A stretch of 64,000 nt of DNA from Cunninghamia lanceolata (taxonomy: Eukaryota; Streptophyta; Pinopsida; Cupressales; Cupressaceae): contig BSBN01000293.1 of the NCBI GenBank assembly GCA_027924645.1, forward strand, positions 9,200,501 to 9,264,500. Direction: 5' to 3'. The notes below the pieces were generated by a model. It was not told the DNA's origin, did not search any database, and saw nothing but the letters and a program-made list of their open reading frames with translations. A program made the translations under genes and the position numbers. Shown one piece after another: positions 31,443 through 47,034 of this stretch. Position 1 is the stretch's first letter, and each line of letters opens with the position of its first letter.

Positions 31443-33215
31443 CAGTGACCCTGTAACCTGTCCACAATCATCAACCATGGCCCTTAACAGCCACTCTTAA
31501 TTGCGTTATGACGTAGATGTTTCTTTTTTATTATATTATTTAATCACTGCTTCACACTGATTTTCTGATTTTGTTTCCTTCACGATTATTCTATTTTTGA
31601 TTAATTGTATTTAAAATAGCTTGGGCTGTCTTATGGCGGGCTGTTTTTCTCTTTGGCACAGCTAGTTTTCTGATTTTTGTGTCTTTTTACCAGTAAGCCA
31701 TGATTGCTGTAAGCTCTTCATTTTGCAGCGTCTATCCAGCATATCGGATTCATTAGATATCTTACATCAGGGACAAATTGTGCAGCCATTGAATAAAAAT
31801 ATTGCATCCTTGTCTTGTTGTTGTGCAATATTCTGCGCAATGGATTCAAATATTTGCTCAATGTTTGTTTGCTTGGTACATGATTACAAAGCATTATAAC
31901 TTATTTTCGTAGCCATAATAATGAAAAATGAGGCCACTGTATATATTGAAGCCTCTTCCAAGCAGGGGCCCATTTGGCAAGTCTCTGTTAACAACCAATA
32001 ATGCACAGTTTATTTAGGGCATTTACATAAGATGCTTCAAGAGGTGGTAATAGTTCTAACAACTCAAGCTTGTCCCGAGCCAATTGTTAGAACATTCTCT
32101 GACATCTTAGCAATCTTTTCTCATGTGTTAACTGTTAGATCAGAAGCTTACGTGCCAAATCAGGTGGCTGGTACTTTCTCATCTGAAATCAGGTGGCTGG
32201 TACAAAGAATGTAGAAAACAGGAAATTAAACATCTGCATCAAGCGCAACTATTTGATAGTGTTGGCTGAAAACACACTCTTGTGCATCCAATTTTGATTC
32301 ATTACGCCAACTTGATATGGCTTGCGCACGGCACCATATACACCATTGAACAATGCATTGCTCTTGCTACCATTGACTCGGACTATGAAGGGTTGAACCA
32401 TATATTACTTTATTGATGTTGGGACCATGCTAGGATAGCTGTTATTGCCTATAAGTTTAAAATTGGAGTTCAAGAAAAATGTACTACAGTTTTGCACACC
32501 ATCCAATCCATTACCTCTAAGTTCAAACTGAACACAAAAAAACCTTGCCTAAATTGAAACCAGACTGACCCAAACTTTGTCGTGCACAAACTCGAAAGCC
32601 GAAAGCATTGCAATAAACCCACTGCCATGAATGCAAATTGCCCACTGCCACTTTCCACTATACATTGTGTTGAACACTCTAACACTATGCTTATTGGAAA
32701 CATTAATTAAAAATTAGAATTATTGTTGCGACTGCAACTTATTTTGTAAAATTGAAACTAAACTATTAGATGCAAACTAAAATCAACAAAACATGCTTGT
32801 TCATAGGGACCAAGAAGTCACTATCCCATCAGATGATTGTTCAACTTTGAAATCATGATAAACTACATAAAGAAAAATGGGAGAAAAGAGTACCTCTTCA
32901 CCTTTCAATGCTTTGGTGTTCATGCATTTGACCTGCTTTTCCATTTGCGTTGATATGAGTGCCCCTATTCATTCGGATGGGGTTGGGAAGGATAATCAAA
33001 GAAATGGATCACATGCCTATGCTCGTAGTCAAACAAGTTGAGTGGCCCCACACTGCTAACCACGTCTATCTTGTGCTTCTCATGATCCTCATTGCTCAAG
33101 AGATCATCAAGATTTGGCTTGACACTAACTCTGCTCCCAAGGATGGTTTAGAACCTCTTCATTTTCATACTTAAGGTGCATTGATCATGACTCTAATCTA
33201 AAACTTCAAGATCCT
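31443..33215. other. Stretch without recognisable gene
   Basis: Mixed-composition DNA with no domain seen on either strand. A short direct repeat TCAGGTGGCTGGTAC occurs near 32160-32203. Confidence 0.45.
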
Positions 33216-33636
33216 CTAGCATAAATCAAAATAGTCATCATCATGTTCAAAACTTGAGATGACATCCTCAAATTCACAACCATTGCTATCTAGGAGCTCC
33301 TTGGTTTCTGAAATAGAAGTGTGGTCTTTATTAGAATCCATAAATAAGGACTCCAAATTTGATCTAAACACTTCTCCTCCAAGGTTCTCTTCTTTTTCTT
33401 GCATGCACAAATGCCCTTCCCCATCGGCATATGCAAAATCTTCATTGATGTTTTCTTCGACAAAATTTGGTAGATCTTCAAAATGATCAACCTCATCATG
33501 CTCTAAGGGATCACCAATGATCTCTTTTCATGCTTTCTCCTCAAACTAAGATAGGGGGGCATTGTTTTGTGCCAAATACTCAAGATCATCTTCCAAGGTA
33601 ACCAAGAATCTTTCCACATCCTTGATGAGCTCTTCA
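33216..33636 (-). pseudogene. Unidentified acidic frame, broken
   Basis: On the minus strand an ATG near 33636 opens MNIEELIKDVERFLVTLEDD, followed by two stops. The frame then runs on through DPLEHDEVDHFEDLPNF and NLESLFMDSNKDHTS to 33216, about 140 codons. It is strongly acidic, with clusters of Asp and Glu, and ends EHDDDYFDLC. I do not recognise it; a gag-pol linker of a gypsy element is one possibility. Confidence 0.35.
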
Positions 33637-35084
33637 ATGTTCATCCTCTATTGCACATGGCATTTATTTTTATCTTATCTTCATGCTTGAAGGTTTTTGT
33701 GTTGAGATGGCTATAACTTTTTCTTACTCCTAAAAAAATGCATAAAAAGGGCCTTTGAATGAGCTAAATCTTAAAGGTTTTAATAATAGAATTGATTTTA
33801 CACCTCTTGCATGAACATGATGCTTATGATTTGTTAGATAAATTGTATGAAAAATATCAATCTTTTCTTATATTATTGATTTTTGACATCTACTTGCTCA
33901 TTACAATACTCCATGTTGTCCATTTGTTAAAAAAATATTCCTCAACACTTTTTTTTTCACTTGGAAATTATCCTTTTAGAGCGTTGTCCCATCATTTTTT
34001 ATCTACGTTGGGATGGTGGCTCTAAGACAATTCCCATGGCATATTTTTTTATTAATACATCCCTTATGTCTTGTGAGGGTACAAGCCAACTTGTCATGTG
34101 GGTTTGGAACCATGTGTCATTCTTGCCTCTTTTCACCAACTACATTGGGTGGTAGAATGAGATGTTTTATATGGACTACTATCTTTTCTAAGGTGTCATG
34201 GAAAATAAGTGGCAAAAATTAGCAAATAGGTTGACTAGGTGTTCACCAAATAATTGTAGCAGATTTCCTCTCAACTTGAATACAACCCTTTTGATGCTCA
34301 ACTTTAAACACTAGTTACTCAAATCAAACATAAACTCAAACGTCAATGATATCCATAGAGGCAAGGGTGCTCAAAGTCAAGCTTTCTTGAATTGTCTTAT
34401 ATTGGGAGACAAAGATCCAAAGAGTTTTTAAATCTCTATGCCTCAAACATTTTAAACAAAAGATCAAATCTATCAATTCTTCTCATGAATGACTCAATCA
34501 ATATAAAAAGAAATTTTAGTTATATTGTGCCATGTAATTTATCAAAACAACATGCTTCTTTTTCAAACAAATTACGCAAATTTCTTTAATAATGTTGAAA
34601 AGAAAAGGTACACTCCTATTGAAAGATAGTCTAGCATTTAATTGCATTTCATTTTGGTGGACTTGACATTCTTGGATCCCTTAGGGTTTTGCCTTAGGAT
34701 TTTTCCTTAATTCCAATTAAGGTTTTTAGTTATGATATTTTCTAATTGTTTATCATTTACATAAACTTTATCTAGGTTTCATTGTCCTCTTGTGTACCTC
34801 ATTAAGTTGTCTCCTTTACAATTTGGCTTGACATTGATTTATCTTTTCTTTTGTACACCCTACCCACCCTTGGATTCACATTTAGGGTTTCATTTTCAAA
34901 TCTAATTTATCTTGTTGATCTTCTTATATTTAAATATGAGAATGATTTAATATTACATTATCTTATCTCTCTCATAATGGTATATTGATTTTTTCATGCC
35001 ATGAAATACTCGAGACCCCAATCTCCATTTGAGAAGGGATGCTTGTCTTAACCCTAGTATGGCTACTCAGTCCAATGAAAATGA
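33637..35084. other. AT-rich stretch without recognisable gene
   Basis: Nothing recognisable on either strand; open frames are short and have hydrophobic, low-complexity translations. Confidence 0.45.
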
Positions 35085-35350
35085 AATATTTATGATGCTC
35101 ATTATGAGAACCACTTTGATCATCAACAAGATTACGACCATGATGCTCATGTTGCCAAACAAGATCTTACTCTTACTAGCCAACTATTTTTTTATGAACT
35201 TACTACTCATGAATCTCTTCAACAATTTGTTGCCCCTTTGCACTAACCTTTAATAAATGCAGCTCTTGGCATATATATTCTACTTGGCATTGGATCTTTG
35301 GTAGTCTCTTCCAATAGTGGTCATCCAATCCTTCCTCTTCTTTTGAGACT
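35085..35350 (+). pseudogene. Unidentified frame, possibly gag-like, broken
   Basis: One plus-strand frame gives YDAHYENHFDHQQDYDHDAH, then VAKQDLTLTSQLFFYELTTH and ESLQQFVAPLH, a TAA, and PLINAALG. The sequence has a protein-like, His/Asp/Gln-rich character, but no family is recognised. It may be a remnant of a retroelement gag. Confidence 0.3.
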
Positions 35351-35889
35351 CATTATACAACTACTACCAATTCCATGGCTAATACTACTCCTATTGTCAC
35401 TCCTAGCTTTGCCCCTACTATTTCCATAACTACCTCAATTGATCACATCCCCCTAATGGTCCACCTAAAAATCATTATTATATATATTCACATACATGTG
35501 TCTCACAACATCCATCATTCCAAACCTATGTCTCACAGTAACCCTCCTTCCCAACCCATGTCTTATATTAGCCCTCCTTCTCATCACATTTTTACCTAAT
35601 CTCATAATGTGGTTCATCCTTATATTCACATACATACTAGTGAATTATTTAGATTGGATTTATGACTTGATAAAATGATTGAACACAACATTCACTAGTG
35701 TACAAATGAAAATAATGTAGATTATAATGTAGATTTAGATTCTCTGTCCTCTAGAAAATGAAATGTGTTCTAGTTCTTTTATTCTTACAATCTTTGTATT
35801 CTTTAAAGATGCATGAAGGAGACTTTGTAGCCAAACATTTAAATGCTTTTCATGTAGTCGTGAGTCAAATAGCTTCCATAGATGTAAAC

Positions 35890-36124
35890 TATTGAGAAAT
35901 GGTGAGCACCTGCAGATTACACCATTGCACATGCACAACAATAAATATAAAACATAGAATAATATATTATTATCTTGCATGATTTTACAATGTAGTACAT
36001 TGGCTTTTTAAAGCCTTGATATTCCTGTATATAGCTTCTTATGGGAAAGTAACTTCCCAAAATCTAACCACCTAATTATTTACTTATATTTATTTAACAA
36101 TGTAATACTAGTATTATGCCAACA
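35890..36124 (-). repeat. 3' LTR of element A
   Basis: 235 bp, plus orientation TATTGAGAAATGGTGAGCAC ... ATTATGCCAACA. It matches 40115-40348. Confidence 0.88.
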
Positions 36125-36167
36125 TTCCCCCCCTTATTACATTATTCCTACAATAGTGCCAAGGTAC

Positions 36168-36404
36168 TATTGAGAAATGGTGAGAAAACATACACAAAAT
36201 TAAACCATAATAAAATAATATAGTATTGTCTTCAGGATGATTTTACAATGCAATACATTGGCTTTTTAAAGCCTTAGTTATTCCCGTATATAACTTCTTA
36301 TGGGAAAGTAACTTCTCGTAACTTCCCAAAACCTAACTTATAAACTAACATTTATTTAATATGCATAAACTAACAATGTAATACTATATACTATTATGCC
36401 AACA
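36168..36404 (-). repeat. 3' LTR of element B
   Basis: 237 bp, TATTGAGAAATGGTGAGAAA ... ACTATTATGCCAACA in plus orientation. Confidence 0.9.
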
Positions 36405-36662
36405 TTCCCCCCCTTATTACATTGTTCTTGCAAAAGTACCAGGTACCCCCCCTTAATGCTAAAATACTCAACAAAGCTGATTACATAATATGAATACATA
36501 TTTTATAGAAGATCTTCCCCCAAAGAACAAATCCTAAACCAAGCGAGGCTCCATCATGCTGTCTCGTCTACCCTCGGAAAGGTGTCGCTTCGAGCTGTGT
36601 TCTTGAGCTCTTTAGTCCCAAGCTCTCAAATCACAGAGTCTTGAATTATTCGACAATGGACC

Positions 36663-36881
36663 CTAAGAGATACGACAGATCTCTGCCATGTTGTCTAGTG
36701 ACTGCGAAAGGGTATAATTCAAGATCATATACTCTTTGAAGCTCGTTGGACAACAATCCATATTGAGCTCAACACCAAACCCCAAACCTGTCTCTGAAAT
36801 AAAATCTTCACAAAACATACATTCTTCAAATTTGTCAGCTCCGTCAGCATCAACAAAGAAAAATAAAATAACCAAAACCAA
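36663..36881 (-). pseudogene. Conserved short frame inside element B
   Basis: A 72-codon frame without an ATG at its upstream end. It starts with a hydrophobic run (LVLVILFFFV), followed by DKFEECMFCEDF, FGVELNMDCC and SFKEYMILNYTL. The matching frame in element A (38707-38925) differs at eleven residues. This could be a captured host gene fragment or a chance open frame in conserved DNA. No family is recognised. Confidence 0.4.
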
Positions 36882-38236
36882 AAATGCTTCTCATGCAAAG
36901 CATCATCTCAAAGCGAGAAGCTAACTTGAGATGATGGAAAATCCTCCATCCTCCGATGCCGCCTGCCTCCAATATGACCCTATTACACTTTAACCAGCTG
37001 ATGTCTTGGATGAGTCTTTCGAGGCCTCATCAGGTGTAGTATAAATGGATCTGAGAGCAATTGATGTAGCCATGATAAAACAAGGTGTCAGATTCCACCA
37101 AAAGTGCACCTTTTACAATATAGTGTAAACACAATTATATCCTTATAACTCCAATGTTTTCCACCTTATTACTCCAAAATAAAACCTTATATCTCCAATG
37201 ACAAAATAATATTTAAAATATATACCTCCCAAATTTTGAACTCATAACCACCTCATACCAACTATTAATTCCTCCAACCTTCATTTAAATCTTTTTTTTT
37301 TAATTTTATTCCCTTCCAAAATTTTGGTTCCAAAAATAGCTATGAACCATAATTTTCCAAATGAAAATAGCATTAATGTTTTTAAATGTGAACTTACTGC
37401 TGCGCGTTCAAATCAAAACCTAAAAAATGCCGCACATTTTACTCTCCTTAATATTTCCTCTTAGAAACTTTTTAACTTTATCCAAAAGGAAATTGTATTA
37501 CTCTAGGTAATAAGTGAAAACTTTTCAATGTTTGCTATAAACTCATAAAACATTTTCCCTCATGTATCATTAAGAAATTTTAGTCAGTTTTAATCTCACC
37601 ATATGAATTGCCTCTTTCACTTACATTCAACGCAACAGAGAAAATATTTTTCCTTTCACAAGTTTGCGCTGCCAGCAATCATAAATTCATCATCCATGGT
37701 TTTCACTTCATAGTTGTCTTTATCAACCTTCTTCAAACACACCAACTCCCTGATTCAAAAATGTGAAATAGGCATCCACAGTTGCTACTGTGTATGTAAA
37801 TTAACCATCTAAACTGCACCTTTCTTAAACCCTAATTAATTTCCCCATATTGATCGGCCACCTTCTCTAATCATTGGATGCTTGGAGGCTGCATTTAGAA
37901 ACAGTTTCGTATACCTTCTATCTGCTGCAATAATTATATTCCATAAGATATCATCAAAACGCCTCAAAAAAAAAATCTCCAAAATCACATATCTATGGGA
38001 GATCAAACATCAATAAAAATTATCATGAAAAACAACTAAAGACTTCATTCAAATGTCCATTCTTGCGCACAGTCATACAATGTGCTCCAAAATTTTTCTT
38101 TATATATATTGAACATCTCCGTTATCCAGTGCACCAATAAATCAGCAATAATGGTAGTTTTAGATCCTTTATCACACAGGACATTATCGAACCATCTCTA
38201 TGCTTCCCCTAGATTCTAACGCACAGGCACAACCTG

Positions 38237-38248
38237 GCTCTGATACCA
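38237..38248 (-). promoter_or_regulatory. Primer-binding site of element B
   Basis: TGGTATCAGAGC on the minus strand, directly abutting the LTR with no spacer. Confidence 0.88.
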
Positions 38249-38485
38249 TATTGAGAAATGGTGAGAAAACATACACAAAATTAAACCATAATAAAATAAT
38301 ATAGTATTGTCTTCAGGATGATTTTACAATGCAATACATTGGCTTTTTAAAGCCTTAGTTATTCCCGTATATAACTTCTTACGGGAAAGTAACTTCTCGT
38401 AACTTCCCAAAACCTAACTTATAAACTAACATTTATTTAATATGCATAAACTAACAATGTAATACTATATACTATTATGCCAACA
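38249..38485 (-). repeat. 5' LTR of element B
   Basis: 237 bp, nearly identical to 36168-36404; one T/C difference is seen near the CTTCTTAYGGG block. Confidence 0.9.
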
Positions 38486-38706
38486 GGTACCCCCCCTGAA
38501 TGCTAAAAAACTCAACAAAGCTGATTACATAATATGAATACATATTTTGTAGAAGATCTTCCCCTAAAGAACAAATCCTGAACCAAGCGAGGCTCCATCA
38601 TGCTATCTTGTCTACCCTCAGAAAGGCGTCGCTTCGAGCTGTGCTCTTGAGCTCTTTAGTCCCAAGCTCTCAAATCACAAAGTCTTGAATTATTCAACAA
38701 TGGCCC

Positions 38707-38925
38707 CTAAGAGATACGATAGATCTCTGCCATGTTGTCTAGTGACCACAAAAGGGTATAATTCAAGATCATATACTCTTTGAAGCTCGCTGGACAACAA
38801 TCCATATTGAGCTCAACACCAAACCCCAAACTTGTCTCCAAAATAAAATCTTCACAAAACATACATTCTTCAAATCTGTCAGCTCTGTTAGCATCAATAA
38901 AGAAAAACAAAACAACCAAAACCAA
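38707..38925 (-). pseudogene. Conserved short frame inside element A
   Basis: The counterpart of the element B frame: LVLVVLFFFI, DRFEECMFCEDF, FGVELNMDCC, SFKEYMILNYTL. The frame is open over the same 72 codons. Confidence 0.4.
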
Positions 38926-40102
38926 AAATGCTTCTCATGCAAAGCATCATCTCAAAGTGAGAAGCTAACTTGAGATGATGTAAAATCCTCCATCCTCCGA
39001 TGCCACCTGCCTCCAATATAATGTACTTACATTTTATCCACTTGAGGTTGGATGCGAAACTCCAAAAGCCCTATCATGTGTAGCATTCAAACCTTCAATA
39101 GCATAGGAATATGAATCTCCCAAATTTCTATAAAGGATAGCATGGATGGCATCAAGAACACAAGAATAATATGTGGCCATATTCAAATGTTTTACTTTAT
39201 TACTCCAAAACAAAATAATATTTCAGAATGATTGCTCCTCCCAAAAAAAATATCACCCTTATTTCTCCCAATCCATCAAAAGTAAACATTTTAAATACCT
39301 TTTCCTTAATACTTATGTCTCCCTTTTAAAAACTTTTCTCCAAAATAAATTGTAAATTTCTTCCTTAAAAAACACTTACTCCATTTCGTTATCCAAATTT
39401 TTTTTTCTCACATAAAATATTTGACCCAAAAAAAAAAACAATGTAAGATATGCCTTCTCTAAAAACCCTTACATAGTGCAGCAAACAAACCTTCTACATA
39501 GATTTTAGAATTTCTTGTCTCTCTGCAACCACCAAGTTTATTCCAGCACTCAGTCTCCACAACAACTAAAATGAAGGGCAAGAAACTCTTTCTATGGATC
39601 AAGCAAACAATTATCCTCCAATAATAGCACCAGCAACCATTCTCATGTGCTCAAATAGATTTTCCATGAAGAGATTTCCTTGTTGTATTCGGTGTACACC
39701 TAGTTTCCCATCTTTGAGGGAAACTTTAATATCAAACAGCTTGCATCTCCTCACAGCAAACAATTTCCATATCAGTTATTTCTAAAAGATTATTTAATGT
39801 AAATTGAATGTAAAGGATGCAATTTCAGCACAACAATGTTTTAAAAAAAAAACTTTACGCCATCGTCTCTTCACAATAAAGAAAAACCATGAAAACCCTA
39901 AGTATCAAACAACAATACTCTCTCAACATGAGCAAATTCATTTAGACAACAATAAATTCATTTGGACAGCAAGACTGAGAATGATATATGCCTCCATTTG
40001 AAATCTTAGATGCCTTTGATGCAGATTTTAACTTCCATTGGCTCTCCTCCAAACAAGCTTTCAACCTTCCATTTTAGAATGCACAGGTTCAGCCAAATAG
40101 TT

Positions 40103-40114
40103 GCTCTGATACCA
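40103..40114 (-). promoter_or_regulatory. Primer-binding site of element A
   Basis: TGGTATCAGAGC on the minus strand, directly abutting the LTR; the following bases (AACTATTTGGC) differ from those of element B. Confidence 0.88.
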
Positions 40115-40348
40115 TATTGAGAAATGGTGAGCACCTACAAATTACACCATTGCACATGCACAACAATAAATATAAAAAGAGAATAATATATTATTATCTT
40201 GGATCATTTTACAATGTAGTACATTGGCTTTTTAAAGCCTTGATATTCCCGTATATAACTTCTTACGAGAAAGTAACTTCCCAAAATCTAACCAACTAAT
40301 TATTTACTTATATTTATTTAACAATGTAATACTAGTATTATGCCAACA
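40115..40348 (-). repeat. 5' LTR of element A
   Basis: 234 bp, matching 35890-36124 with about ten differences. Confidence 0.88.
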
Positions 40349-40353
40349 TAAAC

Positions 40354-43352
<2,999 letters not shown>

Positions 43353-43499
43353 AAAAATTAAAAGTTATTAAAAATATGCAAACACCTGTCATTTAAAGTG
43401 TTGGACTAGTTTTCTTATAAATTAATTAATAAATAGAAAAATAATCTGAATCAAAAATAAATTACATATTTGAAAGCTACACATTGTCATCTATTATAA

Positions 43500-43860
43500 A
43501 ATTATAACATGTCTAAATTTAATTTTAATCCATTTGACCTCCAAATTATGCAAAGGTGTGAAATTATAAAACTAATGAGGGTCACTAAGTTTGATCAATC
43601 TTTGTATTGTGTTATGTCCCATGATAGGATACATGATGGTAGGCTAGATAAAAAATAAACATGATGTAGGTGGTGGCCATCCTCATATTTCCAAGACAAT
43701 GCCTATTAAATGCAGGTTGGAGCAAAACACAGGGATCTTGAAATCCATTAAAATTATACAAATTAATTCATGACACTAAAGAAAACAAAAATGACATGGG
43801 CCATAGGGATAAAAGACAATCATCATTCACTTAAAGACATGGAGATTGAACTTCATTTAT
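43500..43860. repeat. Diverged duplication, copy 1
   Basis: Blocks such as ACATGTCTAAATTTAATTTT, ATGATGTAGGTGGTGGCCAT and TACAAATTAATTCATG are shared in the same order with 44570-45005, about 1.1 kb downstream. The copies differ by substitutions and indels. Confidence 0.75.
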
Positions 43861-44114
43861 ACAAAATTAGTGGTATAGAGCATGACCATTTGTTATACTT
43901 GGGAAGAGAGCATACAATTTTGTCAAGGGTGAGGGTGAAATGGAGTAGATTAATTATTTCAACATGATTAGGAAATTAGTTAGTTTTGAATTCAAGACAA
44001 TATAAATGATGGGTGTTGCTAGATCCATTCCTTTCTTGCGGTTATCAACCTAGAGAGAGAATGAGAGATAGAGGAAGAAAAATGGGAGAGAGGAATTTAG
44101 AGGACAAGAGAGAT

Positions 44115-44217
<103 letters not shown>

Positions 44218-44569
44218 TTTCTCATTTATAAGATTTATGTATCATGCATAGCTCACAAATGTATATATGTATCATGCATGACTCATGAAGAGGGCAACAA
44301 TATTCAGTAAAAAGAATTTTAAAAAGGATTGTGTAAATTTTCATGAAGTTCAAAGTAACATACTTCATGATGCACATTTTATGTCTTATTCCTTTTATAA
44401 AAGTTTTTCCAAAGCGATATTCAACACAATGGGCTCCCATGACATAGAATGCATGCCATTTTTGAGGTCTCAAGATCATTCCCATACCATCTACAAATTC
44501 ATACAAACCAAAAAGTTTTTCCCTTCAAATTTAATATTTTTAAACAATTAGGAATTCACAATCTAAAAT

Positions 44570-45005
44570 AATAGCATGTCTAAATTTAATTTTTATCCAT
44601 TTGACCTTAAAATTATGCAAAGGTGTGAAATTATAAAACTAATGAGGTTCACTAGGTTTGATCATTATTTGTTTCTTGTGAATAGGCTAGACGACAACCA
44701 GATAAACATGATGTAGGTGGTGGCCATTCAAATAATATGTATAGGTGACAACTAACAAAGTGCAAGTGATCCCATATCCAGTGCATGAACACAAATCTAG
44801 AAAGGGTATGTATGCAAATAGAGACTACACATCAAACATGGAAGTTCACACATTTGAAGTAGCTACTAAGAAAAACATAAGTATTTTGAAATCCATTAAG
44901 ATTATACAAATTAATTCATGGCACTTGAGAAAACAAAAATGACATGGTTCATAGGGATACAAGACAATCATCATTCATATAAAGACATGTCAATTAAACT
45001 TCCAC
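44570..45005. repeat. Diverged duplication, copy 2
   Basis: The counterpart of 43500-43860, in the same orientation, with an extra stretch of about 70 bp in the middle (44735-44880). Confidence 0.75.
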
Positions 45006-45617
45006 AACTCTTTGGCATACCCATTGCACACCAAGGTGCAATTTCTAGTAGCTATAGCTTCTATTCCAATTCATTGATAGGGATTTATATGTGAGCATTA
45101 ATGCTTAAGAAATTGTCTCATGTTGTGTTTACCTATTGCTACCAAGGAAAATTAAAGCTTCTCCAAAACTAAACAACAAATCTCCACCAACATTTTCTAA
45201 TTTGAAATTATTGGTAGGTCTTTGGAATACACTTGAAAATTTAGGGAGTTTATTGAAAATTAAATGTGCCATTAGAGTCACAACTAGTGTTGAGTGTGTG
45301 TGTGGATTCAAATGTTGCCAACTTAATGGAAATTGTGATTTGAAATGATCTTTCTTTTTTTTAAACGAAAAAGGTGTGAAATCACCCATAATATTGCTTA
45401 ATTAAAAGTTTATACAAATATATTGCCACGTCAAGGAGTTATAAGATTACAGTCAAAAAGACCCCAAATCGGTCTGAAAAAAAAATCTTTAAAGAACAGA
45501 TAAAAACTATCATTCACCCTCTCAAAAAAATGTCATCCCCAATAGTAGAGAAAAAATAAAACCTGAGGAAACAAAAAGCCATCATCCAATAGAAAGACAC
45601 CCACCCAATCGCTACCT

Positions 45618-46347
45618 TCAAGCTGCATCACCACCATTCTCATTCACAACAACCTTCATGTCACTGGTTCCAAGAAGGATGACCTATACCATAGGGACGT
45701 CATCATCTTGATCATCATCTAGGTCCACTTTGTCATCGTCATCAAGATTGTCAAAGACTTCCCTGGGTAGATGGGGTGACCAGTCTAGTGCATGGACCCT
45801 TAAGAACCTTATAGCCATAAAGACTTCCCTAATATGCAGAGCCTTCTTCTTGGAAAAGTTGAAGCTATAGACATTCAATTGTCAATCAAGATTATCCATG
45901 CACACTATCTTAAGGCTGATTTACATTTCCCTATGAACTGTCTGGATTGCCAGAGAGGTTCTCAAATTTTGGATATTAAACAACCCTCCAATAAGGGTGT
46001 CGCCATGTAACATGTCATAACCTTTCAATGAAAGAATCCATCTTTCCACTGTGTAGATGTTATTGAAAAAAAGACCAGTTGCTAGTGCATGGACATATTC
46101 ACCATCCTATACCATGTCCATGATATCGGATATGATGTGTGAAATGATATCAGAATAATTAAGGAGTCACCCTTGATAACCCTTCATCCATCTATGTTTG
46201 GCTATATTTCTCACTAAGAACTGCATCAAAGTATAGTTGCAATCTATCAAGGTCTTCATGTCTGTAATGTTGATTTTCCCCCTTACCTCAAGCTCCCAAT
46301 CCATTAGAGGGAATAAGAATCTTTGATTTAGTCATGTGTCTACCATG
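45618..46347 (-). pseudogene. Unidentified frame between LINE RNase H and poly(A), broken
   Basis: One minus-strand frame runs from about 46347 to TGA at 45618, about 240 codons with only a few in-frame stops. Readable blocks are FLFPLMDWELEVRGKINITD, FLVRNIAKHRWMKGYQG, DGEYVHALATGLFFNNIYTV and FNFSKKKALHIREVFMAIRF. An Asp-rich stretch (DNLDDDDKVDLDDDQDDD) and the end NENGGDAA follow. Decayed coding text seems to continue upstream toward 46880 in other frames. It is not a LINE domain I know. It may be an accessory frame of this LINE or an older element fragment carried or hit by it. Confidence 0.5.
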
Positions 46348-47034
46348 AAACCTGTAAGAAGACAAGAAAAACTCCTAGATGAAAAACAATTTTGAAATGA
46401 ATCTTAGGCCAACAACAAAAGTTAGGTATATCGGTACCTACACAATTGCCATAAATTCTTCCACGTGACAGGGGATAGAAATATAGTCCTTGCTTAATCC
46501 CAAAGGGATCCTGATGTGGTAAGATATGTAGTCATCATACTAAACTTATTGAAAGTACTAAAAACTAGCAAGAACTATCCACCTTCACACACTTTCCATA
46601 TATGTCTAATGTACTTCATTTGAGAAGTGGCCTACTTGGCACCTCCCCAATTAAGTTAAAAATGCCACCAACTCATCATTCATTCCATCTTGGTTTGAAA
46701 AGAAATTTTCTTCAAATTGAGGAGACCTTGAGGTGATAGCAATTTAATAACAAGTGGTTCAAAGGACAAGCCCAACAATCGTAGATTTGATAGCAAGAAT
46801 GTTGAGTCCCGCCAACTTATGGAAATAAATGAATTAACCCACTTCCAACATATGAAAAAATGAAATCCTTCTTCCTCATCAACTTGTGTATAATGGACCT
46901 ATACTAGGAATGTTGGGGGTGCAATGAATGCAAGGGACTTAAGCATGTTTGACTAGATGGAACTCCAACTAGACTCTGATATTATCTAGGTATCTTTTTA
47001 TCCACATCATCAACTAACAAGGGATGTTTGGTTA

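Larger units (their letters stand above)
36168..38485 (-). mobile_element. Non-autonomous LTR element B (inner), same family as A
   Basis: 2318 bp with 237-bp LTRs that differ at one position that I can see, and the target duplication GGTAC at 36163-36167 and 38486-38490. The primer-binding site is at 38237-38248 and the polypurine tract is the complement of 36405-36415. It inserted into element A 43 bp from A's 3' LTR. There are no retroelement proteins, so mobilisation would need enzymes from another copia element; the initiator tRNA-Met primer fits this. Confidence 0.9.
35890..40348 (-). mobile_element. Non-autonomous LTR element A (outer), split by element B
   Basis: LTRs are at 35890-36124 and 40115-40348, with the 5-bp target duplication TAAAC at 35885-35889 and 40349-40353. 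An initiator tRNA-Met primer-binding site is at 40103-40114, and a polypurine tract lies beside the left LTR (complement of 36125-36135). Without element B the element is about 2.1 kb and has no gag or pol. Its LTRs differ at roughly ten places, so it is older than B. Confidence 0.88.
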
